Of a stretch of 64,000 nt of DNA, positions 18,775 to 28,800 are shown one piece after another; the first letter of the stretch is position 1; every line of letters begins with the position of its first letter. Location of the stretch: contig NC_013520.1 in the NCBI RefSeq assembly GCF_000024945.1, positions 1,575,001 through 1,639,000 on the forward strand. The letters run 5' to 3'. This DNA comes from Veillonella parvula DSM 2008. GTDB lineage: Bacteria; Bacillota; Negativicutes; Veillonellales; Veillonellaceae. The position numbers were made by a program, and so were the translations under genes. The notes beneath the pieces were generated by a model. That model was not told where the DNA came from. It made no database searches and worked only from the letters and a program-made list of their open reading frames with translations.

Positions 18775-18860
18775 ACTAAAATATATAGTACTATCTCACT
18801 AAAATATATAGTACTATCATACTAAAAAATATACAGTACTACCATATATACAGTAAAATT
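18775..18860. repeat. tandem 23-bp units between recQ and thyA
   Basis: actaaaatatatagtactatctc (18775-18797), the same unit with one or two changes (18798-18820), a 25-base variant (18821-18845) and a partial copy up to the recQ stop. It lies just downstream of recQ on its strand and upstream of the thyA start. Confidence 0.85.
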
Positions 18861-18862
18861 TA

Positions 18863-20731
18863 TCATCCCTTATATTCTGCAATGACCTGTAAAAAGGTAA
18901 GTCCATATTTTTTCAACTTTGCTTCCCCTACGCCTTTAACATTGCCAAACTCACCTAATGTTGTAGGTCGTAAATTTGCCAAATCTATGAGTACTGTATC
19001 AGGGAAGATAAGATACGGTCTAAGACCCGCTTTTTCTGCCAAGCGTTTGCGATGTTGACGTAAATGTTCAAATAAACCGCCCGATGTAGAGCTGGATTTT
19101 CCTCGCACCACTGAGCCAGCAGACTTACTAGTGCGAGAAGGCACAGATACATGTTGTCTAATTTCCTCCACCTCTTTGCGACCGGCTAACACTTCCTCTG
19201 CACCAGCCGTTAAGGATAATACAGGATATTTACCTGTAGAGCTACGTAAGTATCCAGATGCTACAAACTGTTGGATAAGCCCTTTAATTGACTTTTCATC
19301 TACATTGCTCAGTAAACCAAAAACAGGTAAAGCATCATGGCCTGCACGCGTAATACGATCCGTTCGCTCCCCGCGAACAATAGAGGTTATCATTGATGCC
19401 CCATATCGCTCATCGGTGCCCATGATGGCACGGAAAATAGCCTTTGCTTCTTTCGTAACATTGACCTTATCAGCAGAGCCCTTACAAGAGCTACAATTAT
19501 CACAGGTTGTCCAAATGGTGCTTTCACCAAAGTAATTAAGCATATATTTACGCAAGCAATTACTACAGAAACAGTAATCAATCATGGACTGTAATTTACG
19601 TAGCTCCACATTCTGTCGTTCCGGCGTTTCGATAGACTGTTCAATCAAATACTTATGAACCTGTACATCCTGCCCACTATAAAGCAAGATACATTCAGCA
19701 GGTGCCCCATCACGGCCAGCTCGTCCTGCCTCCTGATAATAGGACTCCATATTACGCGGCATTTGATAATGTAGTACATAGCGTACATTGCTTTTATCAA
19801 TACCCATACCAAAGGCATTCGTCGCCACCATAACCTGCAATTTATCGTCTGCGTAGGCATTCTGCATTTCACGGCGCACCTCATCGTTGAGTCCTCCGTG
19901 GTAATGTCCCACCTTGATGCCCGCACGGGTTAAATTTTCATACACACGATCTACATCCTTGCGCGTTGCACAGTAGATAATGCCATTTTCATTGGCGTGC
20001 TGACGCACATAATGAACAACGTAATCCATCCGCTTTGGTGTGCGGATAACAGAGAAGGATAAATTAGGCCGATCAAAACCCGTCACGTATACATTAGCCT
20101 TATCTAGGCCTAATAATTTTTTTATATCGTTTTCTACATATTTCGTCGCCGTCGCTGTGAAAGCCCCCACGATAGGTCTCTTTGGCAATGAATTGAGCCA
20201 CTCACCGATAAGGCGATAAGACGGTCTAAAATCATGACCCCACTCAGAGATACAATGAGCCTCGTCCACAATGACTTGAGCAATCGGTAACGCTCGCAGT
20301 ACATTACAGAAAAAATTAGAGCTCAACCGCTCTGGTGCAATATATAAGAGTTTAATCTTACCACTACGTACTTCGTACATGGTCTTATTAAACTCAGATT
20401 GTGTAAGTGTACTATTGATGAGCGCTGCTGGTATATTCTGCACCAAGAGACCATCCACTTGGTCTTTCATAAGAGAAATGAGAGGAGAAAACACAATAGT
20501 CAAGCCCGCCTTACAGAGCGCAGGTATCTGGAAACAGATAGACTTCCCAGCCCCTGTCGGCATGATTCCAATTACATCTTCATTCCGCAACAAGGATGCA
20601 ATAGGAGCCTCTTGAGCTGGTCTAAAGGAGGTATACCCAAAGTAGGTCTCCAACATGCGCAATGCTTGTTGTTTCGTCACAACTTGATGTTGTCTAGATA
20701 CATCTTGTTTTCCGCCTACCTGTTGTTCCAT
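18863..20731 (-). CDS. recQ: RecQ ATP-dependent DNA helicase
   Basis: 622-residue 3'-5' DNA helicase. Motifs: GYTSFRPAQEAPI (motif 0), MPTGAGKS (I), VDEAHCISEWGHDFRP (II and aromatic loop), FTATAT (III), YCATRKDV (IV) and QEAGRAGRDG (VI). A zinc-binding region with CFCSNCLRKYML and CDNCSSC follows, then a winged-helix part and a C-terminal HRDC domain (about residues 545-620, LFEHLRQHRKRLAEKAGLRPY). A strong AAAGGAGG site supports the ATG. The promoter region has a striking 10-7-10 inverted repeat. Confidence 0.95.
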   Translation of the reverse strand: MEQQVGGKQDVSRQHQVVTKQQALRMLETYFGYTSFRPAQEAPIASLLRNEDVIGIMPTGAGKSICFQIPALCKAGLTIVFSPLISLMKDQVDGLLVQNIPAALINSTLTQSEFNKTMYEVRSGKIKLLYIAPERLSSNFFCNVLRALPIAQVIVDEAHCISEWGHDFRPSYRLIGEWLNSLPKRPIVGAFTATATKYVENDIKKLLGLDKANVYVTGFDRPNLSFSVIRTPKRMDYVVHYVRQHANENGIIYCATRKDVDRVYENLTRAGIKVGHYHGGLNDEVRREMQNAYADDKLQVMVATNAFGMGIDKSNVRYVLHYQMPRNMESYYQEAGRAGRDGAPAECILLYSGQDVQVHKYLIEQSIETPERQNVELRKLQSMIDYCFCSNCLRKYMLNYFGESTIWTTCDNCSSCKGSADKVNVTKEAKAIFRAIMGTDERYGASMITSIVRGERTDRITRAGHDALPVFGLLSNVDEKSIKGLIQQFVASGYLRSSTGKYPVLSLTAGAEEVLAGRKEVEEIRQHVSVPSRTSKSAGSVVRGKSSSTSGGLFEHLRQHRKRLAEKAGLRPYLIFPDTVLIDLANLRPTTLGEFGNVKGVGEAKLKKYGLTFLQVIAEYKG

Positions 20732-21047
20732 AGGGTCCTCCTTTCACGTTCCAGAAATATAAGTATTAATTTCGATTACTACTGACAAATATTTCGTACA
20801 CTCAATACGAAATATCGTTTTTTCATTCTTTTATTTTATCATATTTCATTCGGTATGGGGCTTATTAATATATGATTTCATAAGTAATCAGCTAATGCGT
20901 ATCTCTAAAATATATAGCCTAAATTAATATAGGAATCTTATTGATATCACCAATTTTTTACCCTCTAAAGTACTAATATGTGGTACAATAAAAATTATTT
21001 ACTATACTATAGAATATAACTAGAACCTAAGGAGGTCTTATATAGGC
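20732..21047. other. divergent intergenic region recQ / putP
   Basis: 316 bases with the recQ promoter and inverted repeat described separately, an AT-rich middle without features, and the AAGGAGG ribosome site for putP at its right end. No gene seen. Confidence 0.7.
20760..20815 (-). promoter_or_regulatory. putative recQ promoter with 10-7-10 inverted repeat
   Basis: Perfect palindrome ATATTTCGTA (20789-20798), seven bases, TACGAAATAT (20806-20815). It lies immediately upstream of a -35-like TTGTCA (minus strand, 20783-20788), which is 17 bases from TACTTA (20760-20765). Shaped like an operator; the regulator is unknown. Confidence 0.45.
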
Positions 21048-22535
21048 ATGACACAAGACAACTTAATGATTATTATCGCCTTTGCCTTATATCTAGGACT
21101 CATGATGTATATCGGGGTCTACTATTATCGTAAATCGAACAGCATTGGTGATTACATCCTCGGTGGCCGACAATTAGGACCATGGATTACAGCACTTAGT
21201 GCGGAAGCATCAGATATGAGTGGTTGGATGCTCATGGGTGTGCCGGGCCTAGCGTATACTACGGGGATTTCTGGTGTGTGGATTGCCGTAGGCCTCACAT
21301 TAGGCACATGGGCCAACTGGAAATTCGTTTCTAGACGCCTGCGCAACCATACCGAGGTAGCCAGTGACAGTTTGACCTTACCGGATTATTTAAAGAATCG
21401 TTTCCACGATCAGTCTCATTCGGTAGCTGTCATTTCCGCCTTATTTATCTTGATTTTCTTCTTGATTTATACATCATCAGGATTCGTGGCAGGGGGCAAA
21501 TTGTTCAATACGATCTTCGGTCTTGATTACACCGTATCCCTCTTTATCACAGCTGGTATCGTCGTATTCTATACCTTCCTTGGCGGATTCCTCGCCGTAT
21601 CTTGGACAGACTGTATTCAAGGCGCATTAATGTTCTTTGCCATCTTGGCAGTACCAATTACAGCAGCCATGTACATGGGTGGCCTTATAGAAACATTCCA
21701 GCTCATCCAACATGAGTTCCCACAAGGACTTAGCTTGTTTGGTAATCCGTCTGATTGGTTTACTTGGGCTATCGGCCTAATTTCTTCTCTTGGTTGGGGT
21801 CTTGGCTACTTTGGTCAACCTCACATCCTAGTTAGATTCATGGCTATCTCTGATGCGAAAGAACTTAAGAAATCTACGAACATCGCCATGGTATGGGTTA
21901 TCTTATCTCTTATGGCAGCTATTGCTGTAGGTCTCATCGGTCATGTTTACATGCTGCCAGATAAGTTAGTAGGCACTGATGCGGAAACAATATTCCTCAT
22001 CATGACAGAACGCCTCTTTACTCCATTTGTAGCTGGGCTTATCTGGTCCGCCGTATTGGCAGCCATCATGAGTACCGCATCTGCTCAATTATTAGTAACA
22101 GCTTCTGCTATTTCTAATGACTTCTATGCTAATATCATCCATCCAAAAGCAAGCGATAAAGAGCTTGTATTAGTAAGCCGTATCGTAGTACTTCTAGTGG
22201 CATTGATTGCCATTTATATGGCTATGGATCCAGACAGCTATATCTTGACGATGGTAGCCTATGCATGGGCAGGCTTCGGCGCGGCCTTCGGTCCGGCAAT
22301 CTTATTCTCCCTATTCTGGAAGCGTATGACTCGTCACGGATGTATCGCTGGTATTGTTGTAGGTGGTTTGACAGTACTCTTTTGGAAACAATTTGGATTC
22401 CTTGGCCTATACGAAATTGTACCAGGTTTCATCCTCTCTTCTATCGCAATCTATATTGTGAGCCTCATGGGTAAATTGCCTCCACGTCCGGTTCTAAAAG
22501 ACTATAGAGAAGCAGAAAAAATGCATATTCTATAA
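21048..22535 (+). CDS. putP: sodium/proline symporter
   Basis: 495-residue member of the sodium:solute symporter family with about 13 membrane helices. PutP marks: YYYRKSNSIGDYILGGRQLGPW near the N-terminus, SAEASDMSGWMLMGVPG (sodium and proline site helix), and LTLPDYLKNRFHD. It should bring in L-proline with Na+. A strong AAGGAGG ribosome site sits before the ATG. Single-gene unit: its own region upstream, shared with divergent recQ, and a bidirectional terminator after it. No proline catabolic gene is adjacent. Confidence 0.92.
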   Translation: MTQDNLMIIIAFALYLGLMMYIGVYYYRKSNSIGDYILGGRQLGPWITALSAEASDMSGWMLMGVPGLAYTTGISGVWIAVGLTLGTWANWKFVSRRLRNHTEVASDSLTLPDYLKNRFHDQSHSVAVISALFILIFFLIYTSSGFVAGGKLFNTIFGLDYTVSLFITAGIVVFYTFLGGFLAVSWTDCIQGALMFFAILAVPITAAMYMGGLIETFQLIQHEFPQGLSLFGNPSDWFTWAIGLISSLGWGLGYFGQPHILVRFMAISDAKELKKSTNIAMVWVILSLMAAIAVGLIGHVYMLPDKLVGTDAETIFLIMTERLFTPFVAGLIWSAVLAAIMSTASAQLLVTASAISNDFYANIIHPKASDKELVLVSRIVVLLVALIAIYMAMDPDSYILTMVAYAWAGFGAAFGPAILFSLFWKRMTRHGCIAGIVVGGLTVLFWKQFGFLGLYEIVPGFILSSIAIYIVSLMGKLPPRPVLKDYREAEKMHIL

Positions 22536-22545
22536 GAAAACATAA

Positions 22546-22579
22546 AAAAGCTAGTTGATTCACCGATCAACTAGCTTTT
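22546..22579. terminator. bidirectional terminator between putP and the WYL regulator gene
   Basis: 14-bp stem aaaagctagttgat / atcaactagctttt with a six-base loop, serving two convergent genes. Confidence 0.92.
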
Positions 22580-22581
22580 AT

Positions 22582-23610
22582 TTATGAATATTGGTGTAAA
22601 CCTTCCTCAATTGCGGCTTTTACTTCTGTCACTAAAGAAGCTGGAGTAAGCACCTTTACACTTTGCATATATTGGAGCGCCCAATATTTAAAGGCGTCAT
22701 GATTAACACGTACACGACATACAACATTATCAGCTGTTATATTTGTAAACTCTACATTGCCATCGAACCAATCTAAAATTTGATTTACGATGGAACGTCT
22801 AGCTTTAAACGTAACAGTAATAGATTCACCACCGAACATATAAATATGTTCCTTTACGTATTGTGACACATTAAAGGTGCGTTGTTGTTGATATCCCTTT
22901 ATCTCCCGCAAAGGTTTTCTACGTTCATTTAGCACCGTAATATGTGCAATTCGATCAACGCGTAATGTAGACATGTCATCATAATTTTCGTGATTTCCTA
23001 CCAAGTAATAATGTCCTCGATTCATTACTAGTTGGAATGGATTAAATACATACTTCCGTTCCTTATGATCTGGCCCAAGATTAATATGTAATCGCTTATC
23101 CACATCTGGTTGGCAATAGGCCAATGAAATTTTTCTACCCTTTTGTATTGCTTCTTCTATGAGATCAATATTAAGAAATAAATCTTGGCTTCTATGAAGG
23201 TACCCCGTATTACTTTCAATATCAATACCATGAGGCTTAAAATAGGAGCTACCCAATTTTGCAACACGCCCGATTAAATCTTTACGTTGAGATGCAGTAA
23301 TATGGCGAGATGCCAATATACCATCAATCAATAATCGCAATTCAGAATCTTCAAAGGTATGAATCATATAGAAATCAGTACGTCGAATGGTGCCATCTGC
23401 TCCCACAGCAGACTCTTCACATTGAATACTAAAATCTCCAGATTCATATAAATCATTTAAATGACGGCCTAAGGTTTTCCGATCGACGGATACCTCGTAC
23501 CGTTCGGCTAATATACTGCGAATCTCCTCTTGAGATAACGTATGATTAGCATCTGTTTCGTCTTTCAGGATTTCCAGTATGTATACTAGAACAGCCTTTT
23601 TAGATGCCAT
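22582..23610 (-). CDS. WYL-domain transcriptional regulator
   Basis: 342 residues. An N-terminal winged-helix region (about 1-65, with LSQEEIRSILAERYEVSVDRKTLGRHLNDL) is followed by a WYL ligand-sensing domain (about 135-235, with the VMNRGHYYLVGNHENYDDMSTLRVDRI stretch) and a C-terminal WCX-like part. Such proteins sense nucleotides or nucleic acids and often control stress, defence or metabolic genes. No target gene is adjacent: its neighbours are convergent putP and, upstream, an unlinked methyltransferase. The target is unknown. Confidence 0.82.
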   Translation of the reverse strand: MASKKAVLVYILEILKDETDANHTLSQEEIRSILAERYEVSVDRKTLGRHLNDLYESGDFSIQCEESAVGADGTIRRTDFYMIHTFEDSELRLLIDGILASRHITASQRKDLIGRVAKLGSSYFKPHGIDIESNTGYLHRSQDLFLNIDLIEEAIQKGRKISLAYCQPDVDKRLHINLGPDHKERKYVFNPFQLVMNRGHYYLVGNHENYDDMSTLRVDRIAHITVLNERRKPLREIKGYQQQRTFNVSQYVKEHIYMFGGESITVTFKARRSIVNQILDWFDGNVEFTNITADNVVCRVRVNHDAFKYWALQYMQSVKVLTPASLVTEVKAAIEEGLHQYS

Positions 23611-23971
23611 AAAAGACTCCTTTTACAAATAATACAATTAATACAACTTTATCAACTAATACAATTTATAGAATCATCCACAACACATCGGATGATATTT
23701 ACAAAATACCCAAACACATTATACCATACTTTCATGAACGGTTCATTTTTTCCTCATTAAAATTATCGATTTACTATACTTTTTCAGCAATATAAAATAA
23801 CTAAAAGTAATAAATATAAAATAAAAGTAAATTTAATTATATTAAATAAAACCCGTTAACACTTAATACATATAAATATTATAAGTGTAACGGGTTTTTA
23901 TTTTAACTATGAAATCAGAATGAATATAATACAACTTCATAGCAATACAATCAAATAACGAGCTCTATCAA
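23611..23971. other. intergenic region, methyltransferase 3' side and WYL promoter
   Basis: 361 AT-rich bases. The right part holds the terminator at 23848-23898. The left part should carry the promoter of the WYL gene and has short repeated taatacaa motifs (23630-23660). No gene seen. Confidence 0.6.
23848..23898 (-). terminator. terminator downstream of the methyltransferase gene
   Basis: Stem aaaacccgtt-acactta / taagtgt-aacgggtttt with one bulged base and a 16-base loop, followed by T-rich sequence on the minus strand. Confidence 0.8.
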
Positions 23972-25588
23972 TTAGGAAATACTCCCTGTTTTCTTACTTC
24001 TAATAAAGCCCAATTGTTCCATACGCGTTGTTAATTCATTATAAAAAGCTTCAGCCATGGCATTTTGATGCTTTGTAGATTGAGTCTGATCTGCACTAAA
24101 GAGAGCATCTTTAATTTTTTTAATTACCGTAGATTTCGCTTTTGGTTTGTTCAACAACTCCATAAATAACAGATCTTCTTCAGAGATATCGCCAATAGCA
24201 TCATTGAACATATTTGCTCCATACATATATTCACTACCACCATTCACAATAGCTTTTACAAAGTTTGTAAAACGGGCAGGTATATAAGATAAGCCCTCCA
24301 TATATTCTTCTTTTACAGGGAATGTTTTATAGAAGCGAATACCACCGCGTACCATATGCTCTACTACAGCTCGATATAAACTACATACAGCAGGTTCTAA
24401 TTCATCATCAGATACATGAGCTGCCTCATGGGCTGCTTTCAAAATAGCTAGTGCCTCAATCATATTGAACGTACCACCATCTTTGATAAGCGCTTGGAAC
24501 GTCTCTCTTACGAGCTCATTTTCAAACATTTCCAATGCTTCCTCATCAAAGAGAATTTGGAAAACAAAGCTATTTACAATAGTACGTACAGGAATTGTAT
24601 TCACTTCAGCCGGATTCGCAATAGCATAGTTGATATCTTTTGCAGCGCTAGCTTTACAAATAATAGACTTGCGGAATGTTGTATCTAGTATAAAATCTAA
24701 ATATTGTTCTTGATCCGCTTGGCTATTAGGAGCCAGTTGTTCAAGTTTAGCTGCTATACTTTCATCATAGGTACGAACCATAGATAGTGTAAGGTCTGCA
24801 TCGCATACATAAGCAAGATTATGCGCTTTCAAGTGGTCATTGAATTGATAAAAATAGCATGGATCATTATGAGGTTCTAAATGGTCATGACCTACATAAT
24901 AGTCATCCTTTTGCATAACAGAGCGCAATGCACCAAGGAATTTACTATTTCGTTCTTTAAGATTATCATAGTTAAGAATTTGAGCACCTACAAGACTGCC
25001 TACAGTCTTCCCGCGCAACACCTTTTCCTTATGGGTCAACTTATGTTGGCCACGATTAGCAAACAGCATGAGCTGACGTACTTCTTCCATGGTATGCCAA
25101 CCTGGATACGTATTGTAAGACACATAGGCAATACCATTATCCGCCAAATGATTAGAAATAATATTGAGCAGCTTATCCTTCATTTCATCATTGATCCAAG
25201 AGTAGAATCCATGTGCAATAATATAATCGAAGGTCCCCATAGATTCCTCAAAATTCAAGATGTTCCCTTGTATCAAGGATACATTGTCTAGTTTGGCATC
25301 ACTGATGATTTGATTGCCTTTCTCTACTTGGTCTTGTGAAAGCTCAATGCCTACAAAGGTCGCCTCTCGGTTATATACGGCTTGAGAAATAATATTACCA
25401 CCATAAGTAGCACCTAGTTCAAGAACACGAGCTGTCTTCGCAGGTGGAGTATTTAGCCCTACAAGAGCACCATATGCTTCTAAATAGGCCGGCGTTGTAA
25501 AAGGAAATGGATAGGATTTATATCCTAACTCTTTATATATCGTTTGTTGCGTATCTTCTGTTGTCATTTGTGTATTATCCTTAGCCAT
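23972..25588 (-). CDS. SAM-dependent methyltransferase with methyltransferase regulatory domain
   Basis: 538-residue protein. Residues 50-170 are a class I methyltransferase fold: motif I VLELGATYGGN, GIELSQDQV (ribose-binding acidic strand end), then FDYIIAHGFYSWI. The sequence YNTYPGWH that follows is typical of proteins combined with the MethyTransf_Reg domain, which fills the middle. The C-terminal half is helical and ends with winged-helix-like NKPKAKSTVIKKIKDAL. The substrate is unknown; family relatives include predicted protein or polyketide methyltransferases. It is monocistronic, with a terminator behind it. Confidence 0.75.
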   Translation of the reverse strand: MAKDNTQMTTEDTQQTIYKELGYKSYPFPFTTPAYLEAYGALVGLNTPPAKTARVLELGATYGGNIISQAVYNREATFVGIELSQDQVEKGNQIISDAKLDNVSLIQGNILNFEESMGTFDYIIAHGFYSWINDEMKDKLLNIISNHLADNGIAYVSYNTYPGWHTMEEVRQLMLFANRGQHKLTHKEKVLRGKTVGSLVGAQILNYDNLKERNSKFLGALRSVMQKDDYYVGHDHLEPHNDPCYFYQFNDHLKAHNLAYVCDADLTLSMVRTYDESIAAKLEQLAPNSQADQEQYLDFILDTTFRKSIICKASAAKDINYAIANPAEVNTIPVRTIVNSFVFQILFDEEALEMFENELVRETFQALIKDGGTFNMIEALAILKAAHEAAHVSDDELEPAVCSLYRAVVEHMVRGGIRFYKTFPVKEEYMEGLSYIPARFTNFVKAIVNGGSEYMYGANMFNDAIGDISEEDLLFMELLNKPKAKSTVIKKIKDALFSADQTQSTKHQNAMAEAFYNELTTRMEQLGFIRSKKTGSIS

Positions 25589-25796
25589 ATGTACCTCTAT
25601 ATTTAATATTAGAATTATCCCAAATATGTATTGCTAAAATTATGCATGGTTTCCTTATCATTATACCAAATTCCTAGTATATTACCTATGTTTTAAGCAG
25701 TTAATACGTAAATAATACAATAGCAACTAGCACTATAAACTGATTTATGGAAGATACTTAATATGATATTTAGAAAAACTAAATTTACATACAAAA

Positions 25797-25820
25797 GAGG
25801 CACCCTCGAAAGGGTGCCTC
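25797..25820 (-). terminator. terminator downstream of nifJ
   Basis: Perfect stem gaggcaccct / agggtgcctc with a cgaa tetraloop, followed by TTTTGT on the minus strand. It resembles the terminator sequence at 13178-13213. Confidence 0.92.
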
Positions 25821-25848
25821 ATATAGTTTTCAGTCGTTAAATAACGAA

Positions 25849-28800
25849 TTATTTTACGTCTTCAAAACCTTTTTGTAAACGAACATAGCTTAAGCGACGT
25901 TCTTTAGCATCTTGTTCAGTTTTAGCGAACAATTCTTCTGCAACGTCTGGAGCTGCTTTAGCCAAGGAAGCGTAACGTACTTCACCTTTAAGGAAGTCTT
26001 GGAAGCTTTCAGTTGGTTCTTTGGAATCCAAGGAGAATGGATTTTTACCTTCTTCTTTAAGTTGAGGGTTGTATCTGTAAAGATCCCAGTAACCAGCTGC
26101 AACAGCTTTACGTTGTTCTTCTTGAGCTTTACCCATACCAGCTTTGATACCATGGTTGATACATGGGCTGTAAGCGATAATCAAGGATGGACCTGGATAT
26201 GCTTCAGCTTCTGCAACAGCTTTCATCAATTGGTTTTTATCTGCACCCATAGCTACTTGTGCTACGTATACATAACCATAAGACATAGCCATCATGCCAA
26301 GGTCTTTCTTCTTAGTACGTTTACCAGAAGCTGCGAATTGTGCAACTGCTGCTACATTAGTGGATTTGGAAGCTTGACCACCAGTGTTGGAATATACTTC
26401 TGTATCGAATACGAAGATGTTGATGTCTTCGCCAGAAGCTAATACATGGTCAACACCGCCGAAGCCGATATCGTATGCCCAACCGTCACCACCGAAGATC
26501 CAGTGGGAACGTTTGATTAAGAATTGTTTTTTCTCAAGAATTTCTTTCAATTCAGGAGTTGTAGCGCCTTCAGCTTCGATAGCTGCCACTAGACGTTCGG
26601 AACGTTGGCGAGTAGCTGCACCAAGGTTAGCGAATTCAATCCATTGTTCCAAAGCTTCTTTCAATTCGCCAGTAGCAGTTTCAACTGCTTTAGAAGCCAA
26701 TTCTACTAATTGTTGGCGGATTTTCTTAACGCCGATGTACATACCATAACCATACTCAGCATTATCTTCGAACAAGGAGTTTGCCCAAGAAGGACCATGA
26801 CCTTGTTGGTTAGTTGTGTATGGAGATGCAGGCATGGACGCACCCCAGATAGAGGAACAACCAGTTGCATTGGCAATCATCATACGGTCACCGAACAATT
26901 GAGTTAACAATTTAGCATAAGGAGTTTCACCACAACCTGCGCAAGCACCGGAGAATTCGAACAATGGTTGTTCAAATTGGGAACCTTTAACAGTTTCCTT
27001 CTTCATAGGATTTTCTTTTACAGGAAGGTTAACACCATAGTTCCAAGCTTCAGCTTGTTCGATTTCAGTATCGATGGATGTCATCACGATAGCTTTACCC
27101 TTAGGCGCTGGACAAATATCAACACAGTTACCGCAACCCAAGCAATCTAGTGGGGATACAGCAATACGGAATTGAAGATCTTTAGCACCCAATGCAGGGA
27201 TTGTATCGAAATGTTCTGGAGCTGCAGCCACTTCTGCTTCAGTTGCCAAAATTGGGCGAATTGTAGCATGTGGACATACGAAGGAACATTGGTTACATTG
27301 AATACAGTTTTCAGGCAACCATTTTGGAACGAACAATGCAGGACCACGTTTTTCGAATTTAGCAGTACCAGCAGGTAATGTACCATCTTCATAGCCAGAG
27401 AATGTGGATACAGGAAGATCATAACCAGCTTGTGCATTGATTGGTTGTGCAATATTTTGAACGAAAGATGGGCAAGATTCGCAACCAGGTTTAGCCGCAT
27501 GATTGCCATTATCAACAGCGTCTTTCCAGCTAGCAGGAACATCTACTTTTACCAAAGCGCCAACGCCTTGATCGATAGCGGCATTGTTCATGTCAACGAT
27601 ATTTTGACCTTTTTTACCGTAAGAAGTTACTACGGATTCTTTAAGGTATTTAACAGCATCATCTACCGGGATGATTTCAGTCAATTTGAAGAATGCAGCT
27701 TGCGTTACCATGTTGATACGACCGCCCAAACCGATTTCGGAAGCGATTTTCGCAGCATTGATGATGTAGAAGTTCAATTCTTTTTCTGCGATTTGACGAC
27801 GTAATTTAGCAGGTAAATGTTCATCCAATTCTTCAGGAGACCAAGTACAGTTCAATAAGAATGTACCGCCTTTTTTGATGCCGCGAATCAAGTCGTATTC
27901 ATGTACATAAGATTGACGGTGACATGCTACGAATTGAGGTTCAGTAATCAAGTAAGGCAAGTTGATTGGGTTTTTACCAAAACGAAGGTGAGACATTGTT
28001 ACGCCACCAGATTTTTTGGAGTCGTAGTCAAAGTATGCTTGAGCATACATATCAGTGTGGTCACCGATGATTTTGATAGCGGATTTATTCGCACCAACTG
28101 TACCGTCAGAACCGAAGCCCCAGAATTTACATTCAGTCAAGCCTGGAGTTTCAACTTCTACGCCTTCAGCACGATCTAAGGACAAGAATGTAACATCATC
28201 ATTGATACCCAATGTGAAGAATTTCTTGCCATTTTCAGCAGCTAAGTTATCGAATACAGCAACGATATCTGCAGGGATAACGTCTTTGGAGCTCAAACCA
28301 TAACGACCAGCGATAACTTTTACATTACGGCCACCGTCAACTACAGCTGCTTGTACGTCTAAGAACAATGGTTCAGCCAAAGCACCTGGTTCTTTAGTAC
28401 GGTCAAGAACTGCAATGCGTTCTACAGTTTTAGGAAGAGCTTTCAACAAACGATCTGTTGCGAATGGGCGGAACAAATGAACGTTGATAAAACCAACTTT
28501 GCGGCCCAATTTGTTGAGGTAATCAACAGTGGATTCTACAACTTGAGCGGAAGAGCCCATAGTTACAACAACGTCAGTAGCATCAGGAGCACCATGGTAG
28601 TTGAACAATTGGTAGTTAGTACCTGCCAATTTGTTAACTTCGTTCATGTAGTGTTCTACAACGTCAGGAACGTTCAAGTAGAATTTGTTGGATGCTTCAC
28701 GATGTTGGAAGTAAACGTCAGGGTTTTCAGCAGTACCACGAGTTACAGGAGCATCTGGATTCAAAGCATTTTTACGGAAAGCTTTAACAGCATCCATGTC

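Noticed and set aside
27147-27542. Long alternative frames inside nifJ on both strands
   Set aside because: nifJ is continuous and matches PFOR throughout; the other frames have no family pattern.
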